A DNA stretch of 64,000 bases from Eubacterium sp. (lineage in GTDB: Bacteria; Bacillota; Clostridia; Lachnospirales; Lachnospiraceae), in assembly GCA_017475235.1 (NCBI GenBank), contig JAFVGA010000006.1, forward strand, positions 186,001-250,000, read 5' to 3'. The notes under the pieces were generated by a model. It ran no database searches. It saw nothing but the letters and a program-made list of their open reading frames with translations, and was not told the DNA's origin. The position numbers and the translations under genes were made by a program. Within the stretch, counting starts at the first letter, position 1. The number at the start of each line of letters is the position of its first letter. Of the stretch, positions 25,706 through 36,874 are shown piece by piece.

Positions 25706-27730
25706 CTATATACTAAGTTCTCTTACAACGTCATCTTCGAGAATCTTCTTTTCTTTTTCAGTAATTGGAAGCTCACCTTCCATAAGCATTTTATAACTAT
25801 CTGCCGCTTGTTTCAAGACATCAGCGTCATTTAATATATCACCCATTCGAAACTCGTAATCGCCGCTCTGTCTGACTCCGAAGAAATCGCCAGGACCACG
25901 TAATTTCAAGTCCTCGTTTGCAATCTTAAATCCGTCATTTGTGTTGCATAATACTTGCAATCTTTCCTTTTTGATCTTGTCTTTGCTGCCATCGACGAAG
26001 ATGCAATAAGATTGTTCTGAACCTCTTCCGACACGACCTCTTAACTGGTGAAGCTGTGCAAGACCAAATCGTTCAGCATTTTCAACCATCATAACTGTAG
26101 CATTTGGAACATTCACTCCAACCTCGACTACTGTAGTTGAAACTAGTACTTGGATTTCATTTCTAGCAAACGAATCCATTATCTTGTTCTTTTCATCATT
26201 TTTCATTCGACCATGTAAATAAGCAACCTTTATGCTTGGTGGAAAAATCTTTTCAAGTTTCTCTGCATACTCTATAACGTTTTCACCTTCCACAGCCTCA
26301 GAGTATTCAACTGTTGGACAAATGATATATGCTTGTCTTCCTGCTTGAACTTGCTTCTCTATAAAATCATATGCATTTGGTCTATATGATGTATCAACCA
26401 ACGCATTTCCAATCGCAAGTCTTCCAGCTGGCATTTCATCTATTATTGAAATGTCCAAATCACCATACATAATAATGGCAAGCGTTCTTGGAATTGGTGT
26501 TGCACTCATAACTAACACATGTGGGTTCTCACCTTTGTTTGAGATTGCTTCACGTTGTCTCACGCCAAATCTGTGTTGCTCATCAGTAACAACCAAAGCC
26601 AAGTCTTTATAGTTAACTGCTTCTTGAATCAAAGCATGTGTTCCAACGATTATATTTGCTTTTCCTGATTCAATGACTTCGTAGACCTCTTTCTTTTCTT
26701 TTGCAGTCATTGAACCTGTAAGCATGACAACATTCATATCAATGTCATTATCATCAAACAACTCTAGCATTCCCTCGTAGTGCTGTTTTGCCAAAACTTC
26801 TGTTGGCGCCATAATTGCACCTTGATATCCATTTGCTGCAGCACTCAAAAGTCCAAGGACAGCTACAATTGTTTTACCAGAACCAACGTCACCCTGAACG
26901 AGTCTGTTCATAACGCCATCGGATGACATATCTTTCTTAATTTCATTCCAAACATTTACCTGAGCCTTTGTGAGATCAAAAGGCAAGTTGTTTAGTAGGT
27001 TTTCTGCTTCGGTATAATCTTCAATCCTATGTGTATTTTTATGCTTTTCGTTTTCTGCTTTAAGGCTTTGCAAGTTATTTATGAATCTAAAGAATTCCTC
27101 AAAAGCAAATCTTTTTCTCGCAACTTGAAATTCCTGTGTATTCTTTGGAAAATGAATCTGCTTTACAGCATCTTTAACATCCAATAGATCATATTTATCT
27201 CTAACTGACTGCGGCAAAAACTCTGGCTTAGAAATCTGTTCCAAAGTATCTCTAACAGCTTTTGTCACAACATTATTTGTAAGACCCTTAACTAATGGAT
27301 AAACAGGTTGCATTGAACCCATCTTCTTGTTGTACTCATCTTGCTTAAACATCTTTGGTTGATCTATAACCAAAGCTTGACGGAGTTCTTTGACGAAGCC
27401 TCTAAACACAAAAGTTGCGCCTATCTGCAATTGATTTTTTAGATATGGCGCATTAAACCAAACGCACTTAATCGAGTCGCCATTGGCATCTCGAATAAAA
27501 GCTTCGGTAAGTGTTAAGTTTTTTACACGTCTAACAACGGTGTCACGAGCGACTGTTCCAAAGACAGCCTGAGTTCTATCTGTCTCCAAATCACGGACTA
27601 AAACAGGAGCCTCATATGTATCATAATAACGAGGATAATAATCGATTAAATCCTCTGCTTGATACACACCGGCTCTATTAAAAGCTTGTTCTGTCTTTTC
27701 TCCGATACCTTTAATTGTTTTTAGTTCCAT
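25706..27730 (-). CDS. recG: ATP-dependent DNA helicase RecG
   Basis: About 674 residues. The N-terminal wedge/OB domain (IKGIGEKTEQAFNRAGV) is followed by helicase motifs LVQGDVGSGKTIVAVL (I), VTDEQHRFGVRQR (DEQH, II), VMSATPIPRTLAI (III) and QLRGRVGRGSEQSY (VI). RecG remodels stalled forks. ATG 27730 gives the usual length; the open frame runs 16 codons further. There is no SD, but an extended -10 lies 8 bases upstream, so translation is probably leaderless. Confidence 0.94.
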   Translation of the reverse strand: MELKTIKGIGEKTEQAFNRAGVYQAEDLIDYYPRYYDTYEAPVLVRDLETDRTQAVFGTVARDTVVRRVKNLTLTEAFIRDANGDSIKCVWFNAPYLKNQLQIGATFVFRGFVKELRQALVIDQPKMFKQDEYNKKMGSMQPVYPLVKGLTNNVVTKAVRDTLEQISKPEFLPQSVRDKYDLLDVKDAVKQIHFPKNTQEFQVARKRFAFEEFFRFINNLQSLKAENEKHKNTHRIEDYTEAENLLNNLPFDLTKAQVNVWNEIKKDMSSDGVMNRLVQGDVGSGKTIVAVLGLLSAAANGYQGAIMAPTEVLAKQHYEGMLELFDDNDIDMNVVMLTGSMTAKEKKEVYEVIESGKANIIVGTHALIQEAVNYKDLALVVTDEQHRFGVRQREAISNKGENPHVLVMSATPIPRTLAIIMYGDLDISIIDEMPAGRLAIGNALVDTSYRPNAYDFIEKQVQAGRQAYIICPTVEYSEAVEGENVIEYAEKLEKIFPPSIKVAYLHGRMKNDEKNKIMDSFARNEIQVLVSTTVVEVGVNVPNATVMMVENAERFGLAQLHQLRGRVGRGSEQSYCIFVDGSKDKIKKERLQVLCNTNDGFKIANEDLKLRGPGDFFGVRQSGDYEFRMGDILNDADVLKQAADSYKMLMEGELPITEKEKKILEDDVVRELSI

Positions 27731-27738
27731 CGGTAAAT

Positions 27739-27747
27739 ATTCTAACA
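27739..27747 (-). promoter_or_regulatory. Extended -10 of recG
   Basis: The reverse strand reads TGTTAGAAT, ending 8 bases before the recG ATG. It lies inside the left arm of quasi-palindrome A1. Confidence 0.55.
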
Positions 27748-27775
27748 CAAAGTTAAAGAAAACTAAATTATTAAG

Positions 27776-27834
27776 CAAACAAAAACAACAGGGGATCGAA
27801 CGATTGTTAGTGAGTACCCTGTTGTTTTTGTTTG
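27776..27834 (-). terminator. Terminator-like hairpin, family A
   Basis: An 18-bp perfect stem ending in GGG/CCC, A-rich on one flank and T-rich on the other, downstream of the secreted beta-helix gene. Confidence 0.8.
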
Positions 27835-27849
27835 GGTTAAAAAATAGAT

Positions 27850-30408
27850 TTATTTAACCTTCTTTTTCTTAGAATATTTACCGTAATAGTATTTTCCGTT
27901 AACTTTCTTGTAAGCTCTTACTCTTACGTAATATTTCTTACGTTTCTTGTCTTTGCGCTTGATTGTGTATTTAAGCTTCTTAGTCTTTTTAACCTTCTTA
28001 CCACTGAAACTCTTCTTCTTTGACCATTGTACTTCGTAGCCGCCAGCGCCTTTAACTTTCTTATACTTAACTTTAATCTTTTTCTTTGTTCCTTTTGCTT
28101 TTGTAATCTTTACTTTGCCAGGAACAATCTTAAATGTAACTGTGTCACTATCTTTAAAGTTTCCAATACCTTTAATGAAAATCTTTGCTTTTCCAATCTT
28201 TGTATTGTTTGAGTATGTCATTGTGTAATCAATACCTTTTCGAAGTTTCACACCACTAAACTTCAATGGATCTTTAATAGGGGTAATTGCTTTTCCAGTA
28301 TATGTTTGATTGTCAATTAATGATTCATAATCCAATGACCAGATATACTTTTTAGCATCGTCGCCTTCTCTATCAGCCTTTGCTACACCGTTTACATATG
28401 ACATAATCTTAGCCATCTCGCTTGAAGCGATTACCGCATAACCAGCATCATTAATAACTCTATCGATTCCGCCATTTCCAACCAAGCTGTATGTACAAAC
28501 ATTTTCAAATTTAACTCCAGATTTCTTTGGACACTCAACTGCTGATTTGAGCCAGCACTGAGCAGCCTGGTAACATGAGTAGATACCCATTCCGTATCCT
28601 TCATGGTTGTCTACACTTGGAGCCACATAGTAATCTGTGTAACCATATGATCCAGGAGCATTCCATGATTTTTGACTTGGAATATCGTATGGTAATTCAC
28701 TCTGATACATATAAGTTCTTCCACCGTCACCATTCCAAATTGTCTGATATTTCTGGAAGTGTTCAACCATCAAACCATAAGCAGTAATTCTGTCACCGTT
28801 GAAGGTTACACCATTATCGGCCGTATTCTTACTCCAGCCAACTCCATGTCCGTGGTCTGCTCTCCATACCCAGAAGTTATCAGTAATAACATCATTCTGA
28901 TTTATTTCTACACAATTCTCAACCTGACAATTAGCATCGTCAGCACCGCCTACTCTGAAGAAGCAGTCACTGATTACTGTAGGGTTCGCCGAATTGTTTG
29001 CATCGCTCTTTGTGTCACCAACTCTTAATAAGTCTGCAGATTTCTTACGTCCAGCATCAAACAAGATCCCTGCCAAACGAACGCCAACGGCAGTATCTTC
29101 TACATTCATACATTCATTTCCATTTGTTGGTTTAAGAGTTGCATAACCCAAACCAAGAACAACAAAGTTTTCTTTATTTATTTCAATTGGTTTATCAAGG
29201 TTATAAATACCAGGAGAAAGAATCAATCCCTTTTTATCAGCTATAGCCGCATTAATATCATCAGCTGTATCTGTTGGCTTAGCAACATAATAGTTTCTCT
29301 GTGTAATTAGGCGATAATCACTTTCTTCATAATAATCTTCCCAAGAAACACCATCAGTTTCTTCCTTTAATTTAGGAACAACAATCTGATATTCATTTTC
29401 TGTATATGCAAGATATGGTTTTTCTGCAATTCTTGGAGTCTTTTCAACTACAGTATTTGTACCATTTGGCCAATCGCTTTTTGTATGCTGAGTTTTTGAG
29501 CCAACTAAAACATTGTTCCAAACTGCTGATTGATAATTTCCGTTTGAAACTATATTTCTTGATAGCCACTGTTGCTGTGAACCAGATGATACATATTTTT
29601 CTATTTTTGAATCTGCCATAAATCCACCACTGGCATATCCACCTTCATCGTGTAGATTTATTCCACCAGTAAGATTAACTTTTCTCATTGCAGTTGCTTG
29701 AGAAACAGCCCAAACATTTCTATTATAATCTGATGTATAATTTTCTACTGAACGCCAGAAGTTACATAGCGCATTATAATTAGGACTTCCATCCCATTTT
29801 GTGCCTTTCATCCATCTCGCAAGGCATTGAACCTGTTTAATTTTAACTTTTGTAGGAACCAAACCAAGTCCAGCAACTTGAGTATAGAAACCAACTTTAG
29901 TAGTAACATCATACTCTGTATCACTTGGCATAAACATAAACGCATATCTTTCTGATCTAAATTGACCAGATTCAGTTGTTTTATATGCAGTATCAATTAC
30001 ATTTTGAATCTTATTCATTGGGTCAGTTTCTTCGAAGATGTATGTATTTTCACCAAACATATCTATCTCTTCTGAAAAGATTTTTGACTTAGCAACTTCA
30101 CTACCATCTTTAGTTGCGCGAACATAGAAATAACTATCCGAGTAATGCGAAGCCAAAAAAGTATTATTGTTGTAGCTTGCAGCTAGTGTGTAATCAGCAA
30201 ATCTACTTTCCGCCTTGTATAGTTCATAAGTTGCACCTTCTATGGCATCACAACTAATTGCCGCAAGGTCTGATGCATTAACTGATACATGAACATTAAG
30301 TACATCGCTCGCCTTTGTTTCTTGCACTTGAATTGCAGGCGCCAAACTAAATACCATTGCTAAAACAACGATACTAGAAAGAACCTGATTTCTCACTTTT
30401 TTAAACAT
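27850..30408 (-). CDS. Large secreted beta-helix protein (GH55-like) with lysine-rich Fn3 end
   Basis: 852 residues. A signal peptide (VLSSIVVLAMVFSLAPAIQV) is followed by a central region of stacked strands with the GH55-type pattern PGIYNLDKPIEINKENFVVL and DCFFRVGG...VWRADHG. Homologous segments occur in actinobacterial secreted proteins often misnamed adenylyl cyclase. A right-handed beta-helix acting on or binding beta-glucan is inferred. The last 190 residues hold a small beta domain and a lysine-rich fibronectin-III module (KKYYVRVRAYKKVNGKYYYG). AAAGGAG precedes ATG 30408. Its last codons are the right arm of quasi-palindrome A1. Confidence 0.75.
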   Translation of the reverse strand: MFKKVRNQVLSSIVVLAMVFSLAPAIQVQETKASDVLNVHVSVNASDLAAISCDAIEGATYELYKAESRFADYTLAASYNNNTFLASHYSDSYFYVRATKDGSEVAKSKIFSEEIDMFGENTYIFEETDPMNKIQNVIDTAYKTTESGQFRSERYAFMFMPSDTEYDVTTKVGFYTQVAGLGLVPTKVKIKQVQCLARWMKGTKWDGSPNYNALCNFWRSVENYTSDYNRNVWAVSQATAMRKVNLTGGINLHDEGGYASGGFMADSKIEKYVSSGSQQQWLSRNIVSNGNYQSAVWNNVLVGSKTQHTKSDWPNGTNTVVEKTPRIAEKPYLAYTENEYQIVVPKLKEETDGVSWEDYYEESDYRLITQRNYYVAKPTDTADDINAAIADKKGLILSPGIYNLDKPIEINKENFVVLGLGYATLKPTNGNECMNVEDTAVGVRLAGILFDAGRKKSADLLRVGDTKSDANNSANPTVISDCFFRVGGADDANCQVENCVEINQNDVITDNFWVWRADHGHGVGWSKNTADNGVTFNGDRITAYGLMVEHFQKYQTIWNGDGGRTYMYQSELPYDIPSQKSWNAPGSYGYTDYYVAPSVDNHEGYGMGIYSCYQAAQCWLKSAVECPKKSGVKFENVCTYSLVGNGGIDRVINDAGYAVIASSEMAKIMSYVNGVAKADREGDDAKKYIWSLDYESLIDNQTYTGKAITPIKDPLKFSGVKLRKGIDYTMTYSNNTKIGKAKIFIKGIGNFKDSDTVTFKIVPGKVKITKAKGTKKKIKVKYKKVKGAGGYEVQWSKKKSFSGKKVKKTKKLKYTIKRKDKKRKKYYVRVRAYKKVNGKYYYGKYSKKKKVK

Positions 30409-30488
30409 AAAAAATCTCCTTTATTAAATTTCTTCAACTTCCGCACGTAATCTATTCTTGATTATATCAAATAGATATTTTCTACACA

Positions 30489-30637
30489 ATATTATAAAGG
30501 TGCAATGTGTTGAAAAATGGTGTTGTTTTTCTCAACAACAAAAATGCACCTCCAACGGAAATAACAGAAATTTCCTTATGGAGGTGCATTTTTGTTGTCC
30601 AGTAAAACTATACCTTCAACACATACCTTTATAATAT
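30489..30637. repeat. Gene-end quasi-palindrome B1
   Basis: The outer arms are ATATTATAAAGGT + ATGTGTTGAA (30489-30514, with a 3-base bulge) paired with 30615-30637, the latter ending 3 bases before the groEL stop. The inner 19-bp perfect stem (30535-30553 with 30580-30598) carries a 26-base tip (30554-30579) that matches the B3 tip at 25 of 26 positions. Confidence 0.88.
30535..30598. terminator. Terminator-like hairpin, family B
   Basis: A long stem rich in A on the left and T on the right. The inner hairpin GGAAAT-AACAGAA-ATTTCC sits at the tip. It may end groEL transcription. Confidence 0.75.
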
Positions 30638-30640
30638 CGT

Positions 30641-32555
<1,915 letters not shown>

Positions 32556-32585
32556 AATGATTCCTCCTTTTTTTGCACCTTATAT

Positions 32586-32613
32586 ATTATAGCAACTTAT
32601 TTCTATTTTCCAA
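32586..32613 (-). promoter_or_regulatory. groESL promoter
   Basis: Reverse strand TTGGAA (32608-32613), 16 bases, TATAAT (32586-32591) preceded by TGC. The -35 lies just inside the end of the ogg coding sequence. No TTAGCACTC/GAGTGCTAA (CIRCE) is present. Confidence 0.7.
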
Positions 32614-33493
32614 GATTATTATCTCTGCCGTAATGGAAAAGATATTGCTGCGCATATCCACCATATTTTCCATATGTTTTCTTCGCAAACTCTGCAATTT
32701 TTTCCTTGCTGACTTCGTCCTCGTCGAAGTACATGGTCTCCATTATTCTCTTAATCCAAACATCTATTGGAAAAGCATCGGTGTAACCAAGTGAGAACAA
32801 CATTACACAGTTTGCAACTTTGTCCCCAACACCTTTTATGCTCGTCAAAATACTTCTAGCATACTTTTCGTCTATCCTGTTTCCATATTCATAGAACGAA
32901 GTATTCTTAAGTCTCCTCTTCGAAAGCATCTCTGATGCATCCATTAAGTATGGCGCTCTAAATCCAACTTTGAGATCTCGCCATTGTTTCTCCGTCAAAG
33001 TTCCTAACTTATTTATAGTAGGAAAAGCATAATACTTTTTACCTTCAACTGTTCCCAAATACTTTCCATACTTTTCTGACAAGTCATTTACTATTGTTTG
33101 TATATGTGGGATTTGTTTATTTTGAGAGATAATAAATGTAATTAAAGCTTCATGAAAATCTTGATTTAATATTCTGATTCCCCACTTATCTTTAATGATC
33201 GGTCTTAGTTTTTCGTCTTTTCTTCTTAAGAAGTTTTTGATTTGTCTGTAGTCTTTGTCTAAGTCGAAATAATGAACCCAAAACTCAACCACATCTTCTT
33301 TTGAAGTGTTGTAAAAGATAAGCGTATCTTTCTCCTGCTTGACGTGAAGCAACTTGTTATTTGCAACAATAACATAGTCTTCGTCGGCCACTTTATCAAA
33401 TCTAAAGCATTGACCACACTCAAGCGTTTGAGAGAGCAAGAAATCCTTAACTTCTTCTATTATTACATTGTCTTTTCTCTTTCTAATTTTCAT
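32603..33493 (-). CDS. ogg: 8-oxoguanine DNA glycosylase, OGG1 type
   Basis: 296 residues. An OGG N-terminal domain (SQTLECGQCFRFDK) is followed by a helix-hairpin-helix/GPD part, IKGVGDKVANCVMLFSLGY with catalytic Lys in GDKVANC and DAFPIDVW with the conserved Asp. It removes 8-oxoguanine and nicks the strand. The start ATG 33493 has no SD; TTGTAA-17-TAATAT ends 7 bases before it, so the mRNA is probably leaderless. Its 3' end contains the groES -35. Confidence 0.92.
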   Translation of the reverse strand: MKIRKRKDNVIIEEVKDFLLSQTLECGQCFRFDKVADEDYVIVANNKLLHVKQEKDTLIFYNTSKEDVVEFWVHYFDLDKDYRQIKNFLRRKDEKLRPIIKDKWGIRILNQDFHEALITFIISQNKQIPHIQTIVNDLSEKYGKYLGTVEGKKYYAFPTINKLGTLTEKQWRDLKVGFRAPYLMDASEMLSKRRLKNTSFYEYGNRIDEKYARSILTSIKGVGDKVANCVMLFSLGYTDAFPIDVWIKRIMETMYFDEDEVSKEKIAEFAKKTYGKYGGYAQQYLFHYGRDNNLGK

Positions 33494-33500
33494 ACGTGAT

Positions 33501-33529
33501 ATATTATCAAATTCACAAATCTTTTACAA
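33501..33529 (-). promoter_or_regulatory. ogg promoter giving a leaderless mRNA
   Basis: Reverse strand TTGTAA (33524-33529), 17 bases, TAATAT (33501-33506) preceded by TGA. Only 7 bases separate the -10 from ATG 33493. Confidence 0.65.
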
Positions 33530-33597
33530 TTATTCTCTTTTATTATTTTGCGATAAGTATTATAATGAATTTAACATTATTTCGAGGAGGATACATT

Positions 33598-34245
33598 ATG
33601 GGATTTTTCAGCAAATTATTTGGTACTGCCGCTATTACAGGAGCAGCTATTGGTGGTGCTTTATATGTTAAAAACCGTAAGGATACAAGAAAAGAAGATG
33701 AAGTATTTGAGGATTTGAGCGATGAGAAATACTTCGACTATAAACAATCAGATGACAAAATAGATATTTCTATTAATATGAAGAAGGCTAAACAGACTGC
33801 TGATCAAGTAGCCGATGTAATCATTGATAAATACGATGAAACTGTTGATCAAGTTACTGAAAAGATTGGCGAAGAAAAAGCTGAAATGATTAAAGAAAAT
33901 TATGAGACTGCTAAGGGAAAAGTTAAAGAGACTGCCCTAAGAGTTTCTAGTTTAGCATCAGAAGCTAAAGATAAAGCAATCGATAAGATTGGTGAAGAAA
34001 ACATTAAAGAAGCAAAGGCTAAAGTTAAAGATACTGTAACCGATGCTAAGGATGCCATCAAAGAAAGAGTTGTGAATCCTTCTACTGAAGACTTTGATGA
34101 ATTCGATAAACCTGAGTCAAAGCCAAAGGCAGAGCCTGAAGTTAAGGCTGAGCCAGAACCAGCTACTACTGAGGATATCGATATTCCAACAGTCAAAGAT
34201 GATGGCGGAGTTGACTTTATGGAGGATGAACTTAACGATTTATAA
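33598..34245 (+). CDS. Helical acidic protein, YtxH-like
   Basis: 215 residues. A short N-terminal hydrophobic, glycine-rich stretch (GFFSKLFGTAAITGAAIGGA) is followed by long charged helices with apolipoprotein-like repeats (AKGKVKETALRVSS, AKAKVKDTVTDAKDAI) and an acidic, proline-rich tail. The pattern resembles YtxH/stress-associated proteins; the function is unknown. ATG 33598 is clear from GAGGAGG seven bases upstream. TATAAT at 33561-33566 is a likely -10. Its last two codons and stop are copied inverted at 34335-34345. Confidence 0.75.
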   Translation: MGFFSKLFGTAAITGAAIGGALYVKNRKDTRKEDEVFEDLSDEKYFDYKQSDDKIDISINMKKAKQTADQVADVIIDKYDETVDQVTEKIGEEKAEMIKENYETAKGKVKETALRVSSLASEAKDKAIDKIGEENIKEAKAKVKDTVTDAKDAIKERVVNPSTEDFDEFDKPESKPKAEPEVKAEPEPATTEDIDIPTVKDDGGVDFMEDELNDL

Positions 34246-34345
34246 AATTTCTTAAGTCATCACAAAGAAAGACCTTGCAAAGAAAATGACAGAAATTTTC
34301 TTTCGCAAGGTCTTTCTTTATGATTATCAATTTGTTTTATAAATC
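34237..34345. repeat. Gene-end quasi-palindrome B2
   Basis: GATTTATAAAA (34237-34247, the last two codons and stop of the plus gene) is repeated inverted at 34335-34345. Inside, a 15-bp perfect stem (34264-34278 with 34305-34319) carries a 26-base tip (34279-34304) sharing 21 of 26 positions with B3, including GACAGAAATT. Confidence 0.82.
34264..34319 (+). terminator. Terminator-like hairpin, family B (copy 2)
   Basis: Stem AAAGAAAGACCTTGC/GCAAGGTCTTTCTTT, inner stem AAAGAAAAT/ATTTTCTTT, seven-base loop GACAGAA. It serves the plus-strand gene ending at 34245. Confidence 0.85.
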
Positions 34346-34408
34346 AAAAAGGAACCTCCATAAGGAAATTTCTGTCATTTCCGTTGGAGGTTCCTTTTTA
34401 GATTTATA
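34346..34408 (-). terminator. Terminator-like hairpin, family B (copy 3)
   Basis: Reverse strand AAAAAGGAACCTCC, a 26-base tip (34360-34385) and the inverse stem. The arm continues past a single bulge as GATTTATA/TATAAATC towards the glnS stop. The tip loop is again GACAGAA. It lies in the sense direction of glnS. Confidence 0.85.
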
Positions 34409-34411
34409 TTA

Positions 34412-36085
34412 TTATTTTGGTAATTTAAACGAACTCTTAAGAGAAACAATTCTGTTATATACTGGGTGGTCTTTTGAATGATCGTGCATGTCTGCACAGA
34501 AGAATCCATTTCTCATAAACTGGAATTTGTCTTCTGGTTCTACTTCAGCTAATGCTGGTTCTACGTAGCAATTATCTAGAACTTCTAATGAGTTAGGGTT
34601 TAGATTTAGATTTCCATCATCATCCAAAACTCCTTTTTCCTCATCCACTAAGTTTTCATATAATCTAGTCTCTGCTTTCACTGCATGTCTAGCTGATACC
34701 CAATGAATTGTTCCTTTTACTTTTCTTCCAGTGAAACCTGAACCAGATTTTGTTTCTGGGTCATAAGTAACATGAATTTCTGTTACTTTGCCGGTCTCGT
34801 CTTTTTTATAATCAACGCACTTAACAAAGTATGCGTTCATAAGTCTAACTTCGTTTCCAGGGAATAGTCTGAAGTACTTCTTTGGAGGGTCCTCCATAAA
34901 GTCAGTTCTCTCAATGTATAGTTCCTTGCAGAAAGGAATCTTTCTAGAACCAAGTTCTTCGTTCTTTACATTGTTTGGAGCATCCAACCATTCCTCTTCA
35001 TCTTCTGGATAGTTGTCGATAATTACCTTTACTGGATCGAGTACTGCCATGTATCTAGGAGCCTTGAGATTCAAGTCCTCACGAATACAATACTCAAGCA
35101 TTGCGTAATCCACAGAACTATTACTCTTTGATACACCACAAAGGTCAATAAACATTCTGATAGACTCAGGTGTATAACCTCTTCGGCGAAGCGCTGCTAT
35201 AGATACAAGTCTAGGATCATCCCATCCATCAACTATTCCATCTTCTACTAACTGCTTGATATATCTCTTACCAGTTACCACGTTTGTTAGATAAAGTTTC
35301 GCAAACTCTACCTGACGTGGAGGCTGTTCATATTCTAATTCATTTACAACCCAATCATACAAAGGTCTGTGGTCTTCAAACTCTAATGTACAGATTGAAT
35401 GACTTATTCCCTCAATAGCATCTTCAATCGGATGAGCAAAGTCATACATTGGATAGATGCACCACTTATCACCAGTGTTGTGATGAGTTAGATGCGCCAC
35501 ACGATAGATAACTGGATCTCTCATATTCATATTTGGAGATGCCATATCTATTTTTGCACGAAGAACCTTTTCGCCGTCGGCAAACTCGCCGTTTTTCATG
35601 CGTTCAAATAAATCTAGGTTCTCTTCCACAGTTCTATCTCTATATGGGCTCTCTGTACCCGGCTTATCAGCCCAACCACGAGATTCTTTTATCTCTTCAG
35701 CAGTTAAATCACAAACATAAGCCTTTCCTTTTTTGATAAGTTTAACTGCAGCTTCATACATCTGATCGAAATAGTCTGATGAGAAGAAACATCTGTCTTC
35801 CCAATCAACACCTAACCATTTAACGTCATTCTTAATAGACTCTACAAACTCTTCGTCTTCTTTGGCAGGGTTTGTATCGTCAAAACGCAAATTGAACTTG
35901 CCCTCATACTCAGAAGCTATTCCATAGTTCAAAAGTATAGATTTAGCGTGTCCAATATGAAGATATCCGTTAGGTTCAGGTGGAAATCTAGTCTGAACAT
36001 GGTCAAAACGACCTTTTTCTAAATCTTCATCTATTATCTGCTCTATAAAATTTTTGGATTCTGGTGCTTTATTCTCTGTATCCAT
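34412..36085 (-). CDS. glnS: Glutamine--tRNA ligase
   Basis: 557 residues. The class I synthetase motif is [15 protein letters not shown] (HIGH). The GlnRS-specific core includes [17 protein letters not shown] (KMSKS-like), and an anticodon-binding beta-barrel C-terminus follows. It charges tRNA-Gln directly. Direct GlnRS is not universal in Firmicutes, many of which use GatCAB. CTTGGAGGG precedes ATG 36085. The promoter is TTGAAA-17-TATAAT. Confidence 0.96.
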   Translation of the reverse strand: MDTENKAPESKNFIEQIIDEDLEKGRFDHVQTRFPPEPNGYLHIGHAKSILLNYGIASEYEGKFNLRFDDTNPAKEDEEFVESIKNDVKWLGVDWEDRCFFSSDYFDQMYEAAVKLIKKGKAYVCDLTAEEIKESRGWADKPGTESPYRDRTVEENLDLFERMKNGEFADGEKVLRAKIDMASPNMNMRDPVIYRVAHLTHHNTGDKWCIYPMYDFAHPIEDAIEGISHSICTLEFEDHRPLYDWVVNELEYEQPPRQVEFAKLYLTNVVTGKRYIKQLVEDGIVDGWDDPRLVSIAALRRRGYTPESIRMFIDLCGVSKSNSSVDYAMLEYCIREDLNLKAPRYMAVLDPVKVIIDNYPEDEEEWLDAPNNVKNEELGSRKIPFCKELYIERTDFMEDPPKKYFRLFPGNEVRLMNAYFVKCVDYKKDETGKVTEIHVTYDPETKSGSGFTGRKVKGTIHWVSARHAVKAETRLYENLVDEEKGVLDDDGNLNLNPNSLEVLDNCYVEPALAEVEPEDKFQFMRNGFFCADMHDHSKDHPVYNRIVSLKSSFKLPK

Positions 36086-36113
36086 AGTCCCTCCAAGTAA
36101 TCACATTGTGTAA

Positions 36114-36142
36114 ATTATACAATAAAGCCAATTGCTTTTCAA
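36114..36142 (-). promoter_or_regulatory. glnS promoter
   Basis: Reverse strand TTGAAA (36137-36142), 17 bases, TATAAT (36114-36119). It lies immediately downstream of the left arm of quasi-palindrome A2. Confidence 0.8.
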
Positions 36143-36149
36143 ACGTCTT

Positions 36150-36275
36150 TTGAAGTATCAATAATGAATATTTATTGTAAAAAAGAAAAGCACAAGGGTG
36201 TAAACGATTGTTAGTGCACACCCTTGTGCTTTTCTTTTATATAAACCAAATATTATTTCATTATTGATACTTCAA
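36150..36275. repeat. Gene-end quasi-palindrome A2
   Basis: TTGAAGTATCAATAATGAA (36150-36168) is a perfect 19-bp inverse of 36257-36275, which encodes the last residues (VEVSIMK) of the 3D-domain protein. Inside, a 20-bp perfect stem (36181-36200 with 36219-36238) carries a tip containing AACGATTGTTAGTG, identical at 14 bases to A1. Confidence 0.9.
36181..36238 (-). terminator. Terminator-like hairpin, family A (copy 2)
   Basis: A 20-bp perfect stem ending in GGGTG/CACCC with A-rich and T-rich flanks, downstream of the 3D-domain gene. Confidence 0.85.
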
Positions 36276-36870
36276 CGCTTCTTCTACCAAACTGTAGTGC
36301 TTCGCTGTGTGATGAGAAGAAAATATCAATTCTCTTACCACCGATTGCTCCACCTGTATCTTCGGCTGTGTAAATGTGTCCGTCAATCATTACTTTTGAT
36401 CCTAGTGGAATTACTGATGGGTCTGTAGCAATTGTTCTACCAGCTGTAGGTGTTGTACCTGAAGCAGTGTGTCCGCCAGCTGATCCACAACATGATGCAC
36501 ATCCACAGTATGCTGTAGCATTGAATGTTCCTAATTTCTTAAACTTGCTCATCATTTTAGCCTTTTTAGTTTTTGCTTTCTTAGCCTTAGCCTTTGCTTT
36601 AGCTTTCTTAACTGCTAACTCCTTAGCCTTAACCTTCTTGTCTGCATAAGCCTTAGCAATAGCCTTGTCGACTGGTGATGTTCCAAGTTTAGTGATTATA
36701 TTTTCTGATTTTTGGATTGGTTTAGCATCAACGTTCTTCATAGTAGCTACTTCTGCTGAAACTGTGCTTGTTCCTGGTGCGCTATTGAATGAATAAACAC
36801 CAAAACCTAATGCAACTGAGAATAATACTACTATAGCCGCAACTGCGCTTACCATAATCTTCTTATTCAT
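36253..36870 (-). CDS. Secreted 3D-domain (RlpA-like fold) protein
   Basis: 205 residues. A signal/anchor helix (MVSAVAAIVVLFSVALGFGV) is followed by an alanine- and lysine-rich linker with repeats of KAKAK type. A C-terminal 3D domain follows, with FNATAYCGCASCCG, DPSVIPLGSKVMI and GKRIDIFF, where the conserved aspartates give the name. 3D domains act as murein-cleaving folds in MltA/Rpf/YabE-type proteins; a wall-hydrolase role is inferred. The SD AAAGGAG is 12 bases from ATG, unusually far. The gene has a consensus promoter overlapped by an inverted repeat. Confidence 0.87.
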   Translation of the reverse strand: MNKKIMVSAVAAIVVLFSVALGFGVYSFNSAPGTSTVSAEVATMKNVDAKPIQKSENIITKLGTSPVDKAIAKAYADKKVKAKELAVKKAKAKAKAKKAKTKKAKMMSKFKKLGTFNATAYCGCASCCGSAGGHTASGTTPTAGRTIATDPSVIPLGSKVMIDGHIYTAEDTGGAIGGKRIDIFFSSHSEALQFGRRSVEVSIMK

Positions 36871-36874
36871 AAAA

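Larger units (their letters stand above)
27731..27883. repeat. Gene-end quasi-palindrome A1
   Basis: The outer arms CGGTAAATATTCTAA (27731-27745) and its perfect inverse (27869-27883) are 15 bp; the right arm is coding sequence for the last residues of the secreted protein at 27850. Inside is an 18-bp perfect hairpin (27776-27793 with 27817-27834) whose 23-base tip holds AACGATTGTTAGTG, shared with A2. The left arm overlaps the recG promoter. Confidence 0.85.
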
